A stretch of 64,000 nt of DNA, taken from contig CAWJFP010000028.1 of NCBI GenBank assembly GCA_963842155.1, forward strand, positions 73,074 through 137,073, given 5' to 3'. The position numbers were made by a program, and so were the translations under genes. The first letter of the stretch is position 1, and the number at the start of each line of letters is the position of its first letter. This DNA is from CAWJFP01 sp963842155. GTDB lineage: Bacteria > Pseudomonadota > Alphaproteobacteria > JACZXZ01. Positions 20,689 to 31,637 of this stretch are shown piece by piece. The notes beneath the pieces were generated by a model, which saw nothing but the letters and a program-made list of their open reading frames with translations, did no database searches and had not been told where the DNA came from.

Positions 20689-22001
20689 GCGGACTGTTCG
20701 AAGCGGCGGCGCCGCGTCCGCTCGCCGACCGGCTGCGTCCCAAGACGCTCGGCGAGGTGGTCGGCCAGGACCATCTCCTGGGCCCGGAAGGGCCGATCGG
20801 CCGCATGGTCGCGGCGCACCGCCTCGCCTCGATCATCCTGTGGGGGCCGCCCGGCAGCGGCAAGACAACGATCGCGCGCCTCCTCGCGCAGGTCACCGAC
20901 CAGCATTTCGAGCTGCTCTCGGCCGTGTTCTCGGGCGTGGCCGACCTGCGCAAGATTTTCGAGGCCGCCAGGAAGCGGCGCACCATGGGGCAAGGCACGC
21001 TCCTCTTCATCGACGAGATCCATCGCTTCAACCGCGCCCAGCAGGACGGCTTCCTGCCCTATGTCGAGGACGGCACGGTGACCTTGGTAGGCGCCACCAC
21101 GGAGAACCCCTCCTTCGAGCTCAATGCGGCGCTGCTCTCGCGCTGCCAGGTGCTGGTGCTGCGGCGGCTCGACGATCAGGCGCTCGAGACGCTGCTCGCC
21201 CGCGCCGAGGCGGCCGAGGGGCGCAAGCTGCCGCTCGACGCCGACGCGCGCGCCGCCCTGCGCGCCATGGCGGACGGCGACGGCCGTTTCGTGCTCAACC
21301 TCGCCGAGGAGCTGTTCGCCCTCGGCTCGACGACGCCGCTCGACACCGCCGCCCTCGCCCGCACCGTGCAGCGCCGCGCGCCCCTCTACGACAAGGCGCA
21401 GGAGGGCCATTACAACCTCATCTCGGCGCTGCATAAATGCCTGCGCGGCTCGGATACCGACGCCGGGCTCTATTGGCTCGCGCGCATGCTCGCGGGAGGC
21501 GAGGATCCGCGCTACATCGCGCGCCGGTTGACGCGCTTCGCCGTCGAGGATATCGGCCTCGCCGACCCCGACGCTGTCCATCAGGCGCTCGCGGCCTGGG
21601 AGGTCTATGAGCGGCTCGGCTCGCCCGAGGGGGAGATCGCCCTCGCCCAGCTCGTCATCTATCTCGCGACCGCGCCCAAATCGAACGCCGCCTACCTCGC
21701 CCTCGGCGCCGCCCAGCGCGCGGCGCGCGAGACGGGGTCGCTCATGCCGCCCATGCATATCCTCAACGCCCCCACGCGCCTCATGAAGCAGCTCGGTTAC
21801 GGCAAGGGCTATCAATACGACCACAATACCGAGGAGGGCTTCTCCGGCCAGAACTACTTCCCCGACGGCATGGCGCGCCAGCAATTCTACCGGCCGGTCG
21901 AGCGCGGCTTCGAGCGCGAGATCAAGAAACGGCTGGATTATTGGGCGAAGCTGCGCGAGCGCAAGGCCGCGGGCGGCGAAGCCGAGGAGCAGGAGCCGTG
22001 A
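20685..22001 (+). CDS. rarA: Replication-associated recombination ATPase RarA (MgsA)
   Basis: AAA+ clamp-loader-like ATPase of about 438 aa. Walker A GPPGSGKTTIARLL, Walker B LLFIDEIHRFNRAQQDGFLP and sensor GATTENPSFELNAALLSRC are all present. The C-terminal tetramerisation region contains KSNAAYLALGAAQRAA. RarA acts at stalled forks with RecA and SSB. The start is assigned to TTG 20685, which overlaps the protease stop (TTGA) and gives the family N-terminus LFEAAAPRPLADRLRPKTL; ATG 20631 is the alternative. Confidence 0.92.
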
Positions 22002-23002
22002 GCGAGGCCCTGCGGGCCCTGATCGTGTCCGAGGACGAAAGCGAGCTGCGCCTCGACCGCTGGTTCAAGCGTCATTTCCCCACGCTTTCCCATGGCCGGC
22101 TCGAGCGGCTCATCCGGACGGGCCAGGTACGCGTCGACGGCCGCCGCGCCAAATCCGGACTCAGGCTCGCCCCCGGCCAATCGGTGCGCGTGCCGCAGCT
22201 CGGGGAAAGCGGGCCGCAGGCCGAGGGCGCCGGCGCACGGCCGCGGCTGCCGCCGACGCTGAGCGACGCCGACAGGCAATTCGCGCGGGCACTCGTGCTT
22301 TATCGCGATGACGACGTGATCGCGCTCAACAAGCCGCCCGGTCTAGCGGTGCAGGGCGGCACCGGCCTGGCGCGTCATCTCGACGGGCTGCTCGATGCGC
22401 TGCGCTTCGACGCGCCCGAGCGGCCGCGCCTCGTGCATCGCCTCGACAAGGATACGAGCGGCGTGCTGCTCCTGGGACGCAACGCCAAGGCAGCGGCGCG
22501 GCTCGCCGCCGCCTTCCGCGATCGCGCCACGCGCAAGATCTACTGGGCGCTCACGGCGGGCGTGCCGCGCCCCTTCCGCGGGCGCATCGATCTGGCGCTC
22601 GCCAAGCAAGGCGAAGGCGCCGAACGCATGACGCTGGACGAGGAGGATGGCAAGCGCGCCGTCACCTACTACGCGGTCGTCGAGCATATGGGCCGCAAGG
22701 CGGCGTGGCTCGCCCTCTGGCCGGTGACCGGACGCACGCATCAGCTCCGCGTCCATCTTGCCGCCATCGGCACGCCCATTCTGGGCGACGGGAAATACGG
22801 CGCGGCCCAGGCCTTCGCGATTCCCGGCCTCTCGGGCAAGCTGCATCTCCACGCCCGCGCCATCGCCATCCCCCATCCGTCGAGCGGCAAGCCGCTCACG
22901 CTGATGGCACCCCTTCCCCCTCACATGCTGGAGAGCTGGCGCTACTTCGGCTTCGATCCGGAGATGACGGGGGATCCCTTCGCCGAGCTCGAGACCAAAT
23001 GA
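21998..23002 (+). CDS. RluC/RluD-family 23S rRNA pseudouridine synthase
   Basis: The 334-aa protein has an N-terminal S4 RNA-binding domain (RLDRWFKRHFPTLSHGRLER, residues 16-35) and a catalytic domain with PRLVHRLDKDTSGVLLLGRN, which includes the essential Asp in the HRLDKDTSG motif, near residue 145. Enzymes of this family convert uridine to pseudouridine in 23S rRNA. The GTG start overlaps the rarA stop (GTGA). RluC is the closer guess from the rarA neighbourhood, but the target site cannot be told from sequence. Confidence 0.9.
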   Translation: MSEALRALIVSEDESELRLDRWFKRHFPTLSHGRLERLIRTGQVRVDGRRAKSGLRLAPGQSVRVPQLGESGPQAEGAGARPRLPPTLSDADRQFARALVLYRDDDVIALNKPPGLAVQGGTGLARHLDGLLDALRFDAPERPRLVHRLDKDTSGVLLLGRNAKAAARLAAAFRDRATRKIYWALTAGVPRPFRGRIDLALAKQGEGAERMTLDEEDGKRAVTYYAVVEHMGRKAAWLALWPVTGRTHQLRVHLAAIGTPILGDGKYGAAQAFAIPGLSGKLHLHARAIAIPHPSSGKPLTLMAPLPPHMLESWRYFGFDPEMTGDPFAELETK

Positions 23003-23067
23003 CCACGCTCCCCGTGCCGCCCGGGACATCCATAGAAGCCGCACAATTCGGCGATATACGGTAGGGC

Positions 23068-24828
23068 ATGGCCAGACAAAAGCCGGATTGTGCACCCCTC
23101 GCCGAACCGGAAGCCGCCTTTCGGGCGCAGACGATTGAGCATCCGGATCGTCCAGCTGGATTTGTCGGGCTGGCGCGCGAGGCGATGCGTCAGCGCGCCT
23201 GGAGCGTCGCGCTCGAGCGCTGGCAGGTTTGCTTCGAGCGCTTTGCGGCGCAGGCGCGGCCGGAATGGCAGGTCGGACTTGGCCGCGCGCTTCTCGCGCT
23301 CGGGCGTCTCGACGAGGCCGAGGTGGCCTTTCAAGCGCTGGCGGTGCGGCAAACGGATCGTCCGGCAGGATTTGTCGGGCTGGCGCGTGTGGCGACGCGC
23401 CGGTGCGCCTGGGACATCGCGCTCGAGCGCTGGCAGGTTTGCTTCGAGCGCTTTGCGGCGCAGGCGCGGCCGCAATGGTACGAGGCCCGCGCGAGCGCGC
23501 TTCTCGAGCTCGGGCGTCTCGACGAGGCGGCGGCGCTCTACCGGCAGATGATCGAGCGAGCGGCCGACGATTCGATGGCGCTGCAGGGCCTCGCGGTCGT
23601 CGCCGCGCGGATGGAGCAGGCGGAGGATGCCGCCCAATTGCTCGCCGTGCCTATCGAGGCGTTGGAACGTTCATTGGAGCTCGCGCCCGACGACCGGAAT
23701 GCTCGGCTGAGCTTAGGCTTCATGCTTCAGTGCCTGGGCCGGCTTGACGCCGCTGTCGCCCAATATGCCGAGACGATCAGGCGCTGGCAATCGGCGCGCA
23801 TCGCTCCGTCTCCCCAATGGTCGCGGCCCCGCGCCGCGCGGCGGATCGCCGGAGAGGTCCACTTGGTGAGTAACTTTGCCGTGCATGGCGGCGGCGAATG
23901 GAGGTGCATCGAGCTGTTCAAGGCTCTGGAGAAACACTGCCGACCAAGCCTCTGGAGCCCCTTGAAGCCGCTGCCGCTATTTGCGCAACGCTATCCGGTG
24001 CAAGTCATCGACACCGCGGCGGGGCGCTACCCGAAAGGGGGCACGATCGCGATTTTCGGCGCTCAGAAAATCCGCGAGTGGATACGCTTGGCGCAGCCGG
24101 AGCGCCTGATCCTCATCTACAACTATCTGACGCCGCGCGGCCTGATGCGCGCCCTTGAAAACCTCGATCGCTGGGGCGTCTCCGGCCCGGAGCTCGTCTA
24201 TGCCTCCGAGCTCATGCGGCGGGCCACCTCTCTGCCTGGGATCGTGGAACCTTCGCTTATCGACATCTCGCGTTTTACGCCGCGAGCGCGGCGCCGGCAC
24301 GAGCCGGACAGGTTCGCGGTCGGTCGCATGAGCCGCGATACCCCTGCAAAGCATCATCCGCGGGATCCCGGGCTTTATCGTCGGATGATCGATGCGGGAT
24401 GCCACATCCGCCTGATGGGGGCGACCGTCCTTGAGCCTCGGCTCGGCGGCCTCGCCGGAATTGAGATAATGCCGATCGAGGCCGAAGACGTGGCCGCTTT
24501 CCTTCAAGGCCTTGATTGCTTCTTCTATCGCACGTCATACGAGTTCGTGGAGACCAACGGCCGCGTGGTGCACGAGGCGATGGCCTGCGGCTTGCCGGTG
24601 GTTTGCCATCGCAACGGCGGATATCGCGAGGTGATCGACGATGGCCGGAATGGCTTTCTATTCGAGAGCGATGCCGAAGCGTTTGCCATCATCCTGCGCC
24701 TGAAAGCCGAGCCGGAGCTCCGCCGCAGGATCGGCGAGGCCGCGCGGAGGACCGCGGAGGCCATCCATGGACCGGCTGCCCGTCGCGATTTGATCGATTT
24801 CTACCTGGCGCCACGCGGCACCCTGTAG
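23068..24828 (+). CDS. TPR-repeat protein fused to a GT4-type glycosyltransferase
   Basis: The 586-aa product has about 200 residues of TPR-like helices, two of them nearly identical 70-residue units, then a glycosyltransferase domain from about residue 265 (GEVHLVSNFAVHGGGEWR). The C-terminal ETNGRVVHEAMACGLPVV carries the E-x7-E motif of GT-B family 4 enzymes, followed by NGGYREVIDDGRNGFLF. The acceptor is unknown; surface polysaccharide or protein glycosylation is inference. Codon use is more mixed than in its neighbours, and it separates rluC from the HAD-ATP12 pair, so it may be a later insertion. No signal peptide is seen. Confidence 0.8.
   Translation: MARQKPDCAPLAEPEAAFRAQTIEHPDRPAGFVGLAREAMRQRAWSVALERWQVCFERFAAQARPEWQVGLGRALLALGRLDEAEVAFQALAVRQTDRPAGFVGLARVATRRCAWDIALERWQVCFERFAAQARPQWYEARASALLELGRLDEAAALYRQMIERAADDSMALQGLAVVAARMEQAEDAAQLLAVPIEALERSLELAPDDRNARLSLGFMLQCLGRLDAAVAQYAETIRRWQSARIAPSPQWSRPRAARRIAGEVHLVSNFAVHGGGEWRCIELFKALEKHCRPSLWSPLKPLPLFAQRYPVQVIDTAAGRYPKGGTIAIFGAQKIREWIRLAQPERLILIYNYLTPRGLMRALENLDRWGVSGPELVYASELMRRATSLPGIVEPSLIDISRFTPRARRRHEPDRFAVGRMSRDTPAKHHPRDPGLYRRMIDAGCHIRLMGATVLEPRLGGLAGIEIMPIEAEDVAAFLQGLDCFFYRTSYEFVETNGRVVHEAMACGLPVVCHRNGGYREVIDDGRNGFLFESDAEAFAIILRLKAEPELRRRIGEAARRTAEAIHGPAARRDLIDFYLAPRGTL
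23144..23563 (+). repeat. 210-bp in-frame tandem duplication in the TPR region
   Basis: Two copies with a period of exactly 210 bases (70 codons) lie at 23144-23353 and 23354-23563. Long identical stretches include the DNA encoding LERWQVCFERFAAQARP in both. The near identity at DNA level means recent duplication or ongoing gene conversion. Confidence 0.85.
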
Positions 24829-24966
24829 CCTACGGCGGTTCTACCCGAATGCAATCAGCGGGGCCAGCCTGTTCCGATCTCTCGGCGGCTCACGCTCGCG
24901 CGCCATAAAGGGTGCCGTCGCAAGGCGCTCTTTCCTTTGCCCCGGTCTTGCGCCACATATGGCGCC

Positions 24967-25659
24967 ATGAAGGAAGAGCGCGCCTTGCGGCTTGCCGTTT
25001 TCGATTGCGACGGCACGTTGGTCGACAGCCAGCACGGCATCTTCGCCGCCGTGAGCGCGGCCTTCGAATCCTGCGGCCTGGTCCCGCCCCTCCCGGCGCT
25101 CTCGCGGCGGGTCATCGGCTTGCCGCTGGCCCAAGCCCTCGCCGCCTTGATCCCGGCGGAGGCCGCGCTCGATCCCGAGCTGCTCGCCCAACGTTACCGC
25201 GACGCCTTCCACGAAGTCAGGCGCCGGCCCGAGCTCGACGAGCCTCTTTTCGCGGGCGCCCTCGAAGCGCTCGACGCGCTCGCGGCCGACGGCTTTCTAC
25301 TTGGCGTCGCCACCGGCAAGGGGCGGCGCGGACTCGAGGCGACGCTCGGGCGCCATGACGTGCTCCACCGATTCGCCACCTTGCAGACCAGCGAGACGGG
25401 TCCCGGCAAGCCGCATCCGGAAATGCTGCTGCGCGCCATGGCGGAGGTCGGGGCCGAGCCCGCGGCCACGGTGATGATCGGCGACACGAGCTTCGACATG
25501 CAGATGGCGCGCGCGGCGTCGGTCAAGGCGCTCGGGGTCGGCTGGGGCTATCACGCGCCCGAGGAGCTCAGTGCAGCCGGCGCCCACGCCCTCGTGCCGG
25601 GGTTCTCGGAGCTACCCGCGGCCGTGCGCGCGCTGCTGCCGCTCGGCCATCCGCCATGA
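24967..25659 (+). CDS. HAD-superfamily phosphatase, phosphoglycolate phosphatase-like
   Basis: The 230-aa protein has the HAD motifs in order: DCDGTLVDSQ (nucleophile Asp, residues 14-18), GVATGKGRRG (motif II region), GPGKPHPEM (Lys, motif III) and IGDTSFDMQMARAA (acidic pair, motif IV). A helical cap lies between motifs I and II. Substrate is not determinable; small phosphometabolites are usual. ATG 24967 gives the compact N-terminus. It is coupled to the ATP12 gene by an ATGA overlap, a pairing often seen in Alphaproteobacteria. Confidence 0.87.
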   Translation: MKEERALRLAVFDCDGTLVDSQHGIFAAVSAAFESCGLVPPLPALSRRVIGLPLAQALAALIPAEAALDPELLAQRYRDAFHEVRRRPELDEPLFAGALEALDALAADGFLLGVATGKGRRGLEATLGRHDVLHRFATLQTSETGPGKPHPEMLLRAMAEVGAEPAATVMIGDTSFDMQMARAASVKALGVGWGYHAPEELSAAGAHALVPGFSELPAAVRALLPLGHPP

Positions 25660-26366
25660 TGCGAGCCTCGCGCAAGCGCGCCTATGTCGATGTCGCGGTC
25701 ATGGAAGAGCCGGAGGGTTTCGTTCTGACGCTCGACGGCAAGCCCCTGCTCAGCGCGGCCAAGCGCCCGCTGCGCCTGCCGAGCCGGGCGCTCGCTGAGG
25801 CGATCGCCGGCGAATGGGCCGCGCAAGGCCAAGAGCTCGATCCGCGCAGCATGCCCTTGACCCGTCTCGCTTATGCGGCCATCGACGTCGTGGCGCCGGG
25901 TCGCACCGAGATCGCGCGCCGCACGGCGGAGTTCGCCGGCACCGACCTTCTATGCTATCGCGCGAGCGAGCCCGAGGAGTTGGCGCTGCGCCAGCAGACG
26001 CTATGGCAGCCGCTGCTCGACTGGGCGGCGGCGCGCTATGGCGCGTATCTGGCCGTCGCGCAGGGGGTGATGGCTGTGGCACAGCCGGCCGATGCTCTCG
26101 CCGCCCTCGGCGACGAAGTCGCGGCGCTCGACGATATGCGGCTCGCGGCCTTGGCGACGGCGACCGGAGCGCTCGGCTCGCTTGTCCTGGGCCTTGCGCT
26201 TGTCGAGGGCCGGCTCGACGCCGAGGCCGCCTTCGCCCTCTCCCAGCTCGACGAGAGCTTCCAGAGCCAGCGTTGGGGCGAGGACGAGGAGGCCGCCGCC
26301 CAGCGCGCACGGCTCAAGGAGGATGTCGCGGCGGCCGCGCGCTTTCTCGCGCTGCTGAGGGAGTGA
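25656..26366 (+). CDS. ATP12-family F1-ATPase assembly chaperone
   Basis: The 236-aa protein matches the ATP12 family: RAYVDVAVMEEPEGFVLTLD near the start, GTDLLCYRASEPEELALRQQ near residue 92 and a helical C-terminal half. In mitochondria ATP12 guides the alpha subunit into F1; the bacterial family is confined largely to Alphaproteobacteria, so it supports the taxonomic call. It starts within the HAD gene stop. Confidence 0.88.
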   Translation: MMRASRKRAYVDVAVMEEPEGFVLTLDGKPLLSAAKRPLRLPSRALAEAIAGEWAAQGQELDPRSMPLTRLAYAAIDVVAPGRTEIARRTAEFAGTDLLCYRASEPEELALRQQTLWQPLLDWAAARYGAYLAVAQGVMAVAQPADALAALGDEVAALDDMRLAALATATGALGSLVLGLALVEGRLDAEAAFALSQLDESFQSQRWGEDEEAAAQRARLKEDVAAAARFLALLRE

Positions 26367-26395
26367 GGCGCGGTCCGCGCGGGTGCGAATTGTCT

Positions 26396-29300
26396 CTAGG
26401 CCAATTCGGCAAGCAAGCGCGTCGCTTCCGCGAATTCCGGAAGCTCCATGCTTTTATCGAAGCCCGCGAGCGCAGGGGCGAGCAGGGAGCGCGCGGCCTC
26501 GTCGCGATTCGTCCTGTGATAGAGCCGTGCGAGCGACAGCGATGCACGCAGCTCGAATGTCAGCGTCTTCTGGCCGCGGGCGATCTCGATCGCGCGACCG
26601 AAGGCGGCCTCGGCTGCGGCGATATCGGGCCGCGCGGCGCGAAGCAGAATGTCGCCGCGAACGCGATAAAGGTCCGCCTCATCCCAACGCTGCCCCGTTC
26701 GCTCGCTTACGGGAAAGGGCGTCATCGAGCGTCGCGAGCGCGGATTCGACATGGCCCATCTGCGCTTCTATCTCGGCAAGACATGCTTCTAACAACGGCA
26801 GGAAGAAGGCGACCCCTTGCTCTCTTAACATCCCCATGCCCAGGCGCATTGCCGCTTCTCCGACCTCCCGCTCGCCCGCTCGCCAGCGCGCATAGCCGAG
26901 GTCGAAAGTGCCAAGGGCATCCCAAACCGGCAGCCCGAGTTCGCGGCTCATGCCGACGAGCGATTCGGCATGCGGCAGGAGCCGCCCTGTGTCGCGGGCG
27001 AGCAGCTCGACTTCGCAAATAAGGCCCAGCGCATAGGCGACGGTCGCGAGATGCCCTGTGCTTGGCGCATAGGCGAGCGCTTCGCTCGGCAAGGCGGCGG
27101 GCGCGCGCAAGCTCGCCGCGCCCCCAGAGCGTGAAGGCAAGATACACCATGCAAGAGACGCCGCTGTCGGCGCCGTAGCGGACGGCGAGGGGACGGTGCC
27201 GCTCTGCGTCGTAGAGCGCAAGACCCTGCTCGAGATGCTCCTGAGCGCCAATATAATCGCCCGCATACCAAAGGCTGGTGCCGACGAGACGATGCCCCAC
27301 CATGAGTTCGGGCGAGTCGGGCTCGCGCTCGGCGTCGCGCAGGAAGGCCGCCGACAGCTCCCGCATGGGCGCGGGCTCGCCGCGGACATAGCTGCCGGTC
27401 CATAGGCCGTAACGCGCCGAGAAACGCTCGGCCGAATTTTCGATGCCGACCGCGAGCTCGGCGGCGCGCGCAAAGGCGGCCGTCGTCTCCGGCGCGCCAT
27501 GTCCGCGCGATAGGAGCAACGCCTGGCCATAGGCGATTTGCAGCCGCAGCCGGAGCAGGCGCTCAGCGGGACCGTCGGCCAGACCCTCCGCCAGGCCGAT
27601 CGCCTTGCCGAGATGGTCGGCGGCCTCGACATAGGCCGCGCGGCGAAGCGCGCCATCGCCGGCGCGTTGCCAGGCGGCGATGGCGGCTTCGGTCTCGCCC
27701 GCCTCGGTCAGGTGATAGGCGAGCAGTTCCGGCTGCGCCTCTCCGATCTCCTTGAATTCATCGGTCAAGGCCCGCGCCGCCGCGCGATGCAGCTCGCGGC
27801 GGCGGCTTTTCAGCAAGGTCCCATAGGCGGCGTCCTGCACCAGTGCATGCTTGAAGCGGTAGATGGCATCCGGCGGCAGGCCCTGGGCATGGATGAGGTC
27901 CGCCTCGGCCAGCCGTTCCAGGGCCACTGTAAGAATAGCGTCGCCCAATCCGGCGACCGCCCGGATCAGCGGATAGGTGAACTCGCGCCCAAGCACCGCG
28001 GCGATCTGCGCCGCTTCCTTGGCCGATCCCAGACGGTCGAGCCGCGCCGTCAGCGAGGCCTGCAAGGTCAAGGGTATGGCTTGCGTCCCGCCATGCCCGT
28101 CGCCTTCGAGCAGCAAGCGGGTCACTTCCTCGATGAAGAGCGGCACGCCGCCGGTGCGCGTCACCAGCGCCTCCAGCACCTCGCCGCTGAGGGCATGGCG
28201 CGCCGCCACCTCATCCACCATGCGCAGCACCTCGCGCCGCTCCAACGGCGCCAGCGCGATCACGGTGTGATGGGAGCGGTGCGGCCAGGGCGCGCGGAAC
28301 TCGGGCCGGCTCGTGATGAGGAGCATCAGCGCTACAGTGGCACCCTGCTCGGCCAGCACCCGCAACAGATCGAGCGTCGAGGGATCGGCCCAATGGACAT
28401 CCTCGACCAGCAGAAGGATGGCTTGCGTGCGCGCCCCGCCCGTCAACCAGCAGGCCAAGGTCGCGATCAGCCGCCGCCGCCGCTCCTCGGGCGCCGAGGG
28501 CGGCGGCGGATAATCCGCCGGCACCGGCAGCTCCAAGAGCGGCGCCACCAGCGGCACGGATTGCGCGGGGTCGAGCCCCACCGCGCGATGCCAGGCGGCA
28601 AGCGCCGCGACACGACCCTCCGGCGTCGGGTCCTGCTCCTCCAAGCGCCGCCGGGCGAACTCGATGAAGGGGTGGAAGGGCGTGTTCTGCAAAAGCTGCG
28701 AGCAGGCGAATTCCGTCCAGGTATGGGGCGTATCCGCGAGCCGGCTCTGGAACTCCTCCGTCAGCCGGGATTTGCCCAAGCCCGCTTCGCCCACCAGCAG
28801 CACCAGCTGCCCCTGGCCCGCTCGCGCCCGACCCCAGCGGCTCTCGACCTGGCGCAATTCCTCCTCGCGCCCGATCAGCGGCGTCGGCGCACGGCCCGCG
28901 GCGCGCCGCCGGCCGGCGCCGCTGGCCCGCATCACCTGATAGAGGCCAACCGGCTGGGCCACGCCTTTCAGGGTCTGCGCTCCCCGCTCGCTCACTACGA
29001 ACAGCCCGGACACCAGCCGGTGAACGTCGCCGGTGATCAGCACCGTGCCGGGCTCGGCCGCCGCCTGAACGCGGGCCGCGATGTTCGGCACCTCGCCGAA
29101 GACCTCGGCGTCCTCGCCGATCACCACCGGCCCGGCATGGATGCCGACGCGCACCGCCAGCTTGGGCCCGCCGCGCGCCGCCAAGGCGCCGGCTCTGCGC
29201 GGCGATCACCTCGATGATCGCCAGACCGGCGCGCACCGCCCGCTCGGCGTCGTTCTCCTGTGCTTGCGGATAGCCGAAATAGACCAGCGCCCCGTCGCCG

Positions 29301-29734
29301 AGATTCTTGGCGACATGACCGCCGAAGCGGTCGACCGCCTCGGCGACGGCGCGATGATAATCGGCGACGATGTCGCGCCATTCCTCGGCGTCGAGGCGAC
29401 CGGCGATCGCGGTCGAGCCGACCAGATCGCAGAACATCACCATGAGATGGCGCCGCTCGCCGCTCGAAGGCGCCGCCGCAACGGCAGGGCTCGCTTTCGG
29501 CGGCGGACTTGGCGCGGGAGCAGCCGGGCTTGACGCGCCGGATTCGAGCGCTGCGATGGCATCGAGCAGCTTGCGCCGATGGCCGACCTGCACGACGCCG
29601 ATATCCTTCAGATCTTCGCTCGTCAGCCGCGGCAATATTGCGCCGTCGATCGCGTTGTCGCGAAAGGCCGGCGCGTACTGCTCCAATCCCAGGCCGCGTA
29701 ACCAAGCCGCAACGTCCATCCGCCCCCGTACCAT
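26396..29734 (-). pseudogene. SAM-adenylate/guanylate cyclase-AAA-TPR regulator, three one-base insertions
   Basis: The reading starts at 29734 with a SAM domain (MDVAAWLRGLGLEQYAPAF), then a class III cyclase domain (HLMVMFCDLVGSTAIAGRL and KNLGDGALVYFGYPQAQEND), an AAA/NB-ARC-like ATPase (LVLLVGEAGLGKSRLTEEF, Walker B ILLLVEDVHWADPSTLDLL) and a long TPR-like helical half. Extra single bases at about 29185, 27084 and 26712 break the frame; removing each one gives one protein of about 1,110 aa ending at 26396. This architecture is a known soil-bacterial regulator type. The cyclase domain keeps the metal-binding Asp (MFCDLVGST). Errors rather than decay are likely, since flanking codons are well conserved. 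Confidence 0.82.
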
Positions 29735-29882
29735 TCCGGACGCGAAATCGTGCCCACTGTCCGCCAGAGCGCTTGCACGTCAAGTGAAAAAGCCCGCGCT
29801 GGCCTTGGCCATCGCCTTCGTGCTATTTGCAATCTGCCCTCCGACGGTCATTTTCCGGCAAGCCATGGCAGGCGAGGTTCCC

Positions 29883-31415
<1,533 letters not shown>

Positions 31416-31427
31416 GGGCGGGTCGCG

Positions 31428-31637
31428 ATGGAATCCGGCCAGCGACGCCTGCGCGCCTTTCGCCTGCATCTCTTGGGCTATGCCGTCGTCGCGGCGGCGC
31501 TCGTGGCGCTCAACCTCGCGCTCGATCCCGCGCGCGTCTGGTTCGTCTGGCCGATGGTGGGCTGGGGTGGCATCCTCGCCGTCCATGTTGCCTATGTGAT
31601 GGGACTTTTCGGGCGCGGAGGGAGAAGCGAGCCATGA
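31428..31637 (+). CDS. Small 2TM-domain membrane protein
   Basis: The 69-aa protein has two hydrophobic segments: LLGYAVVAAALVALNLAL (about 14-31) and VWPMVGWGGILAVHVAYVMG (about 40-59). The first follows a basic N-terminus and the second has the aromatic/Gly pattern of the bacterial 2TM domain family. Function unknown. It sits between pccB and the amidase and overlaps the amidase start (ATGA), so it belongs to that transcript. Confidence 0.75.
   Translation: MESGQRRLRAFRLHLLGYAVVAAALVALNLALDPARVWFVWPMVGWGGILAVHVAYVMGLFGRGGRSEP

Noticed and set aside
27538..29217. 559-codon plus-strand open frame opposite the cyclase gene
   Set aside because: Arg/Gln/Ala-rich shadow; the minus strand shows clear cyclase, ATPase and TPR motifs.
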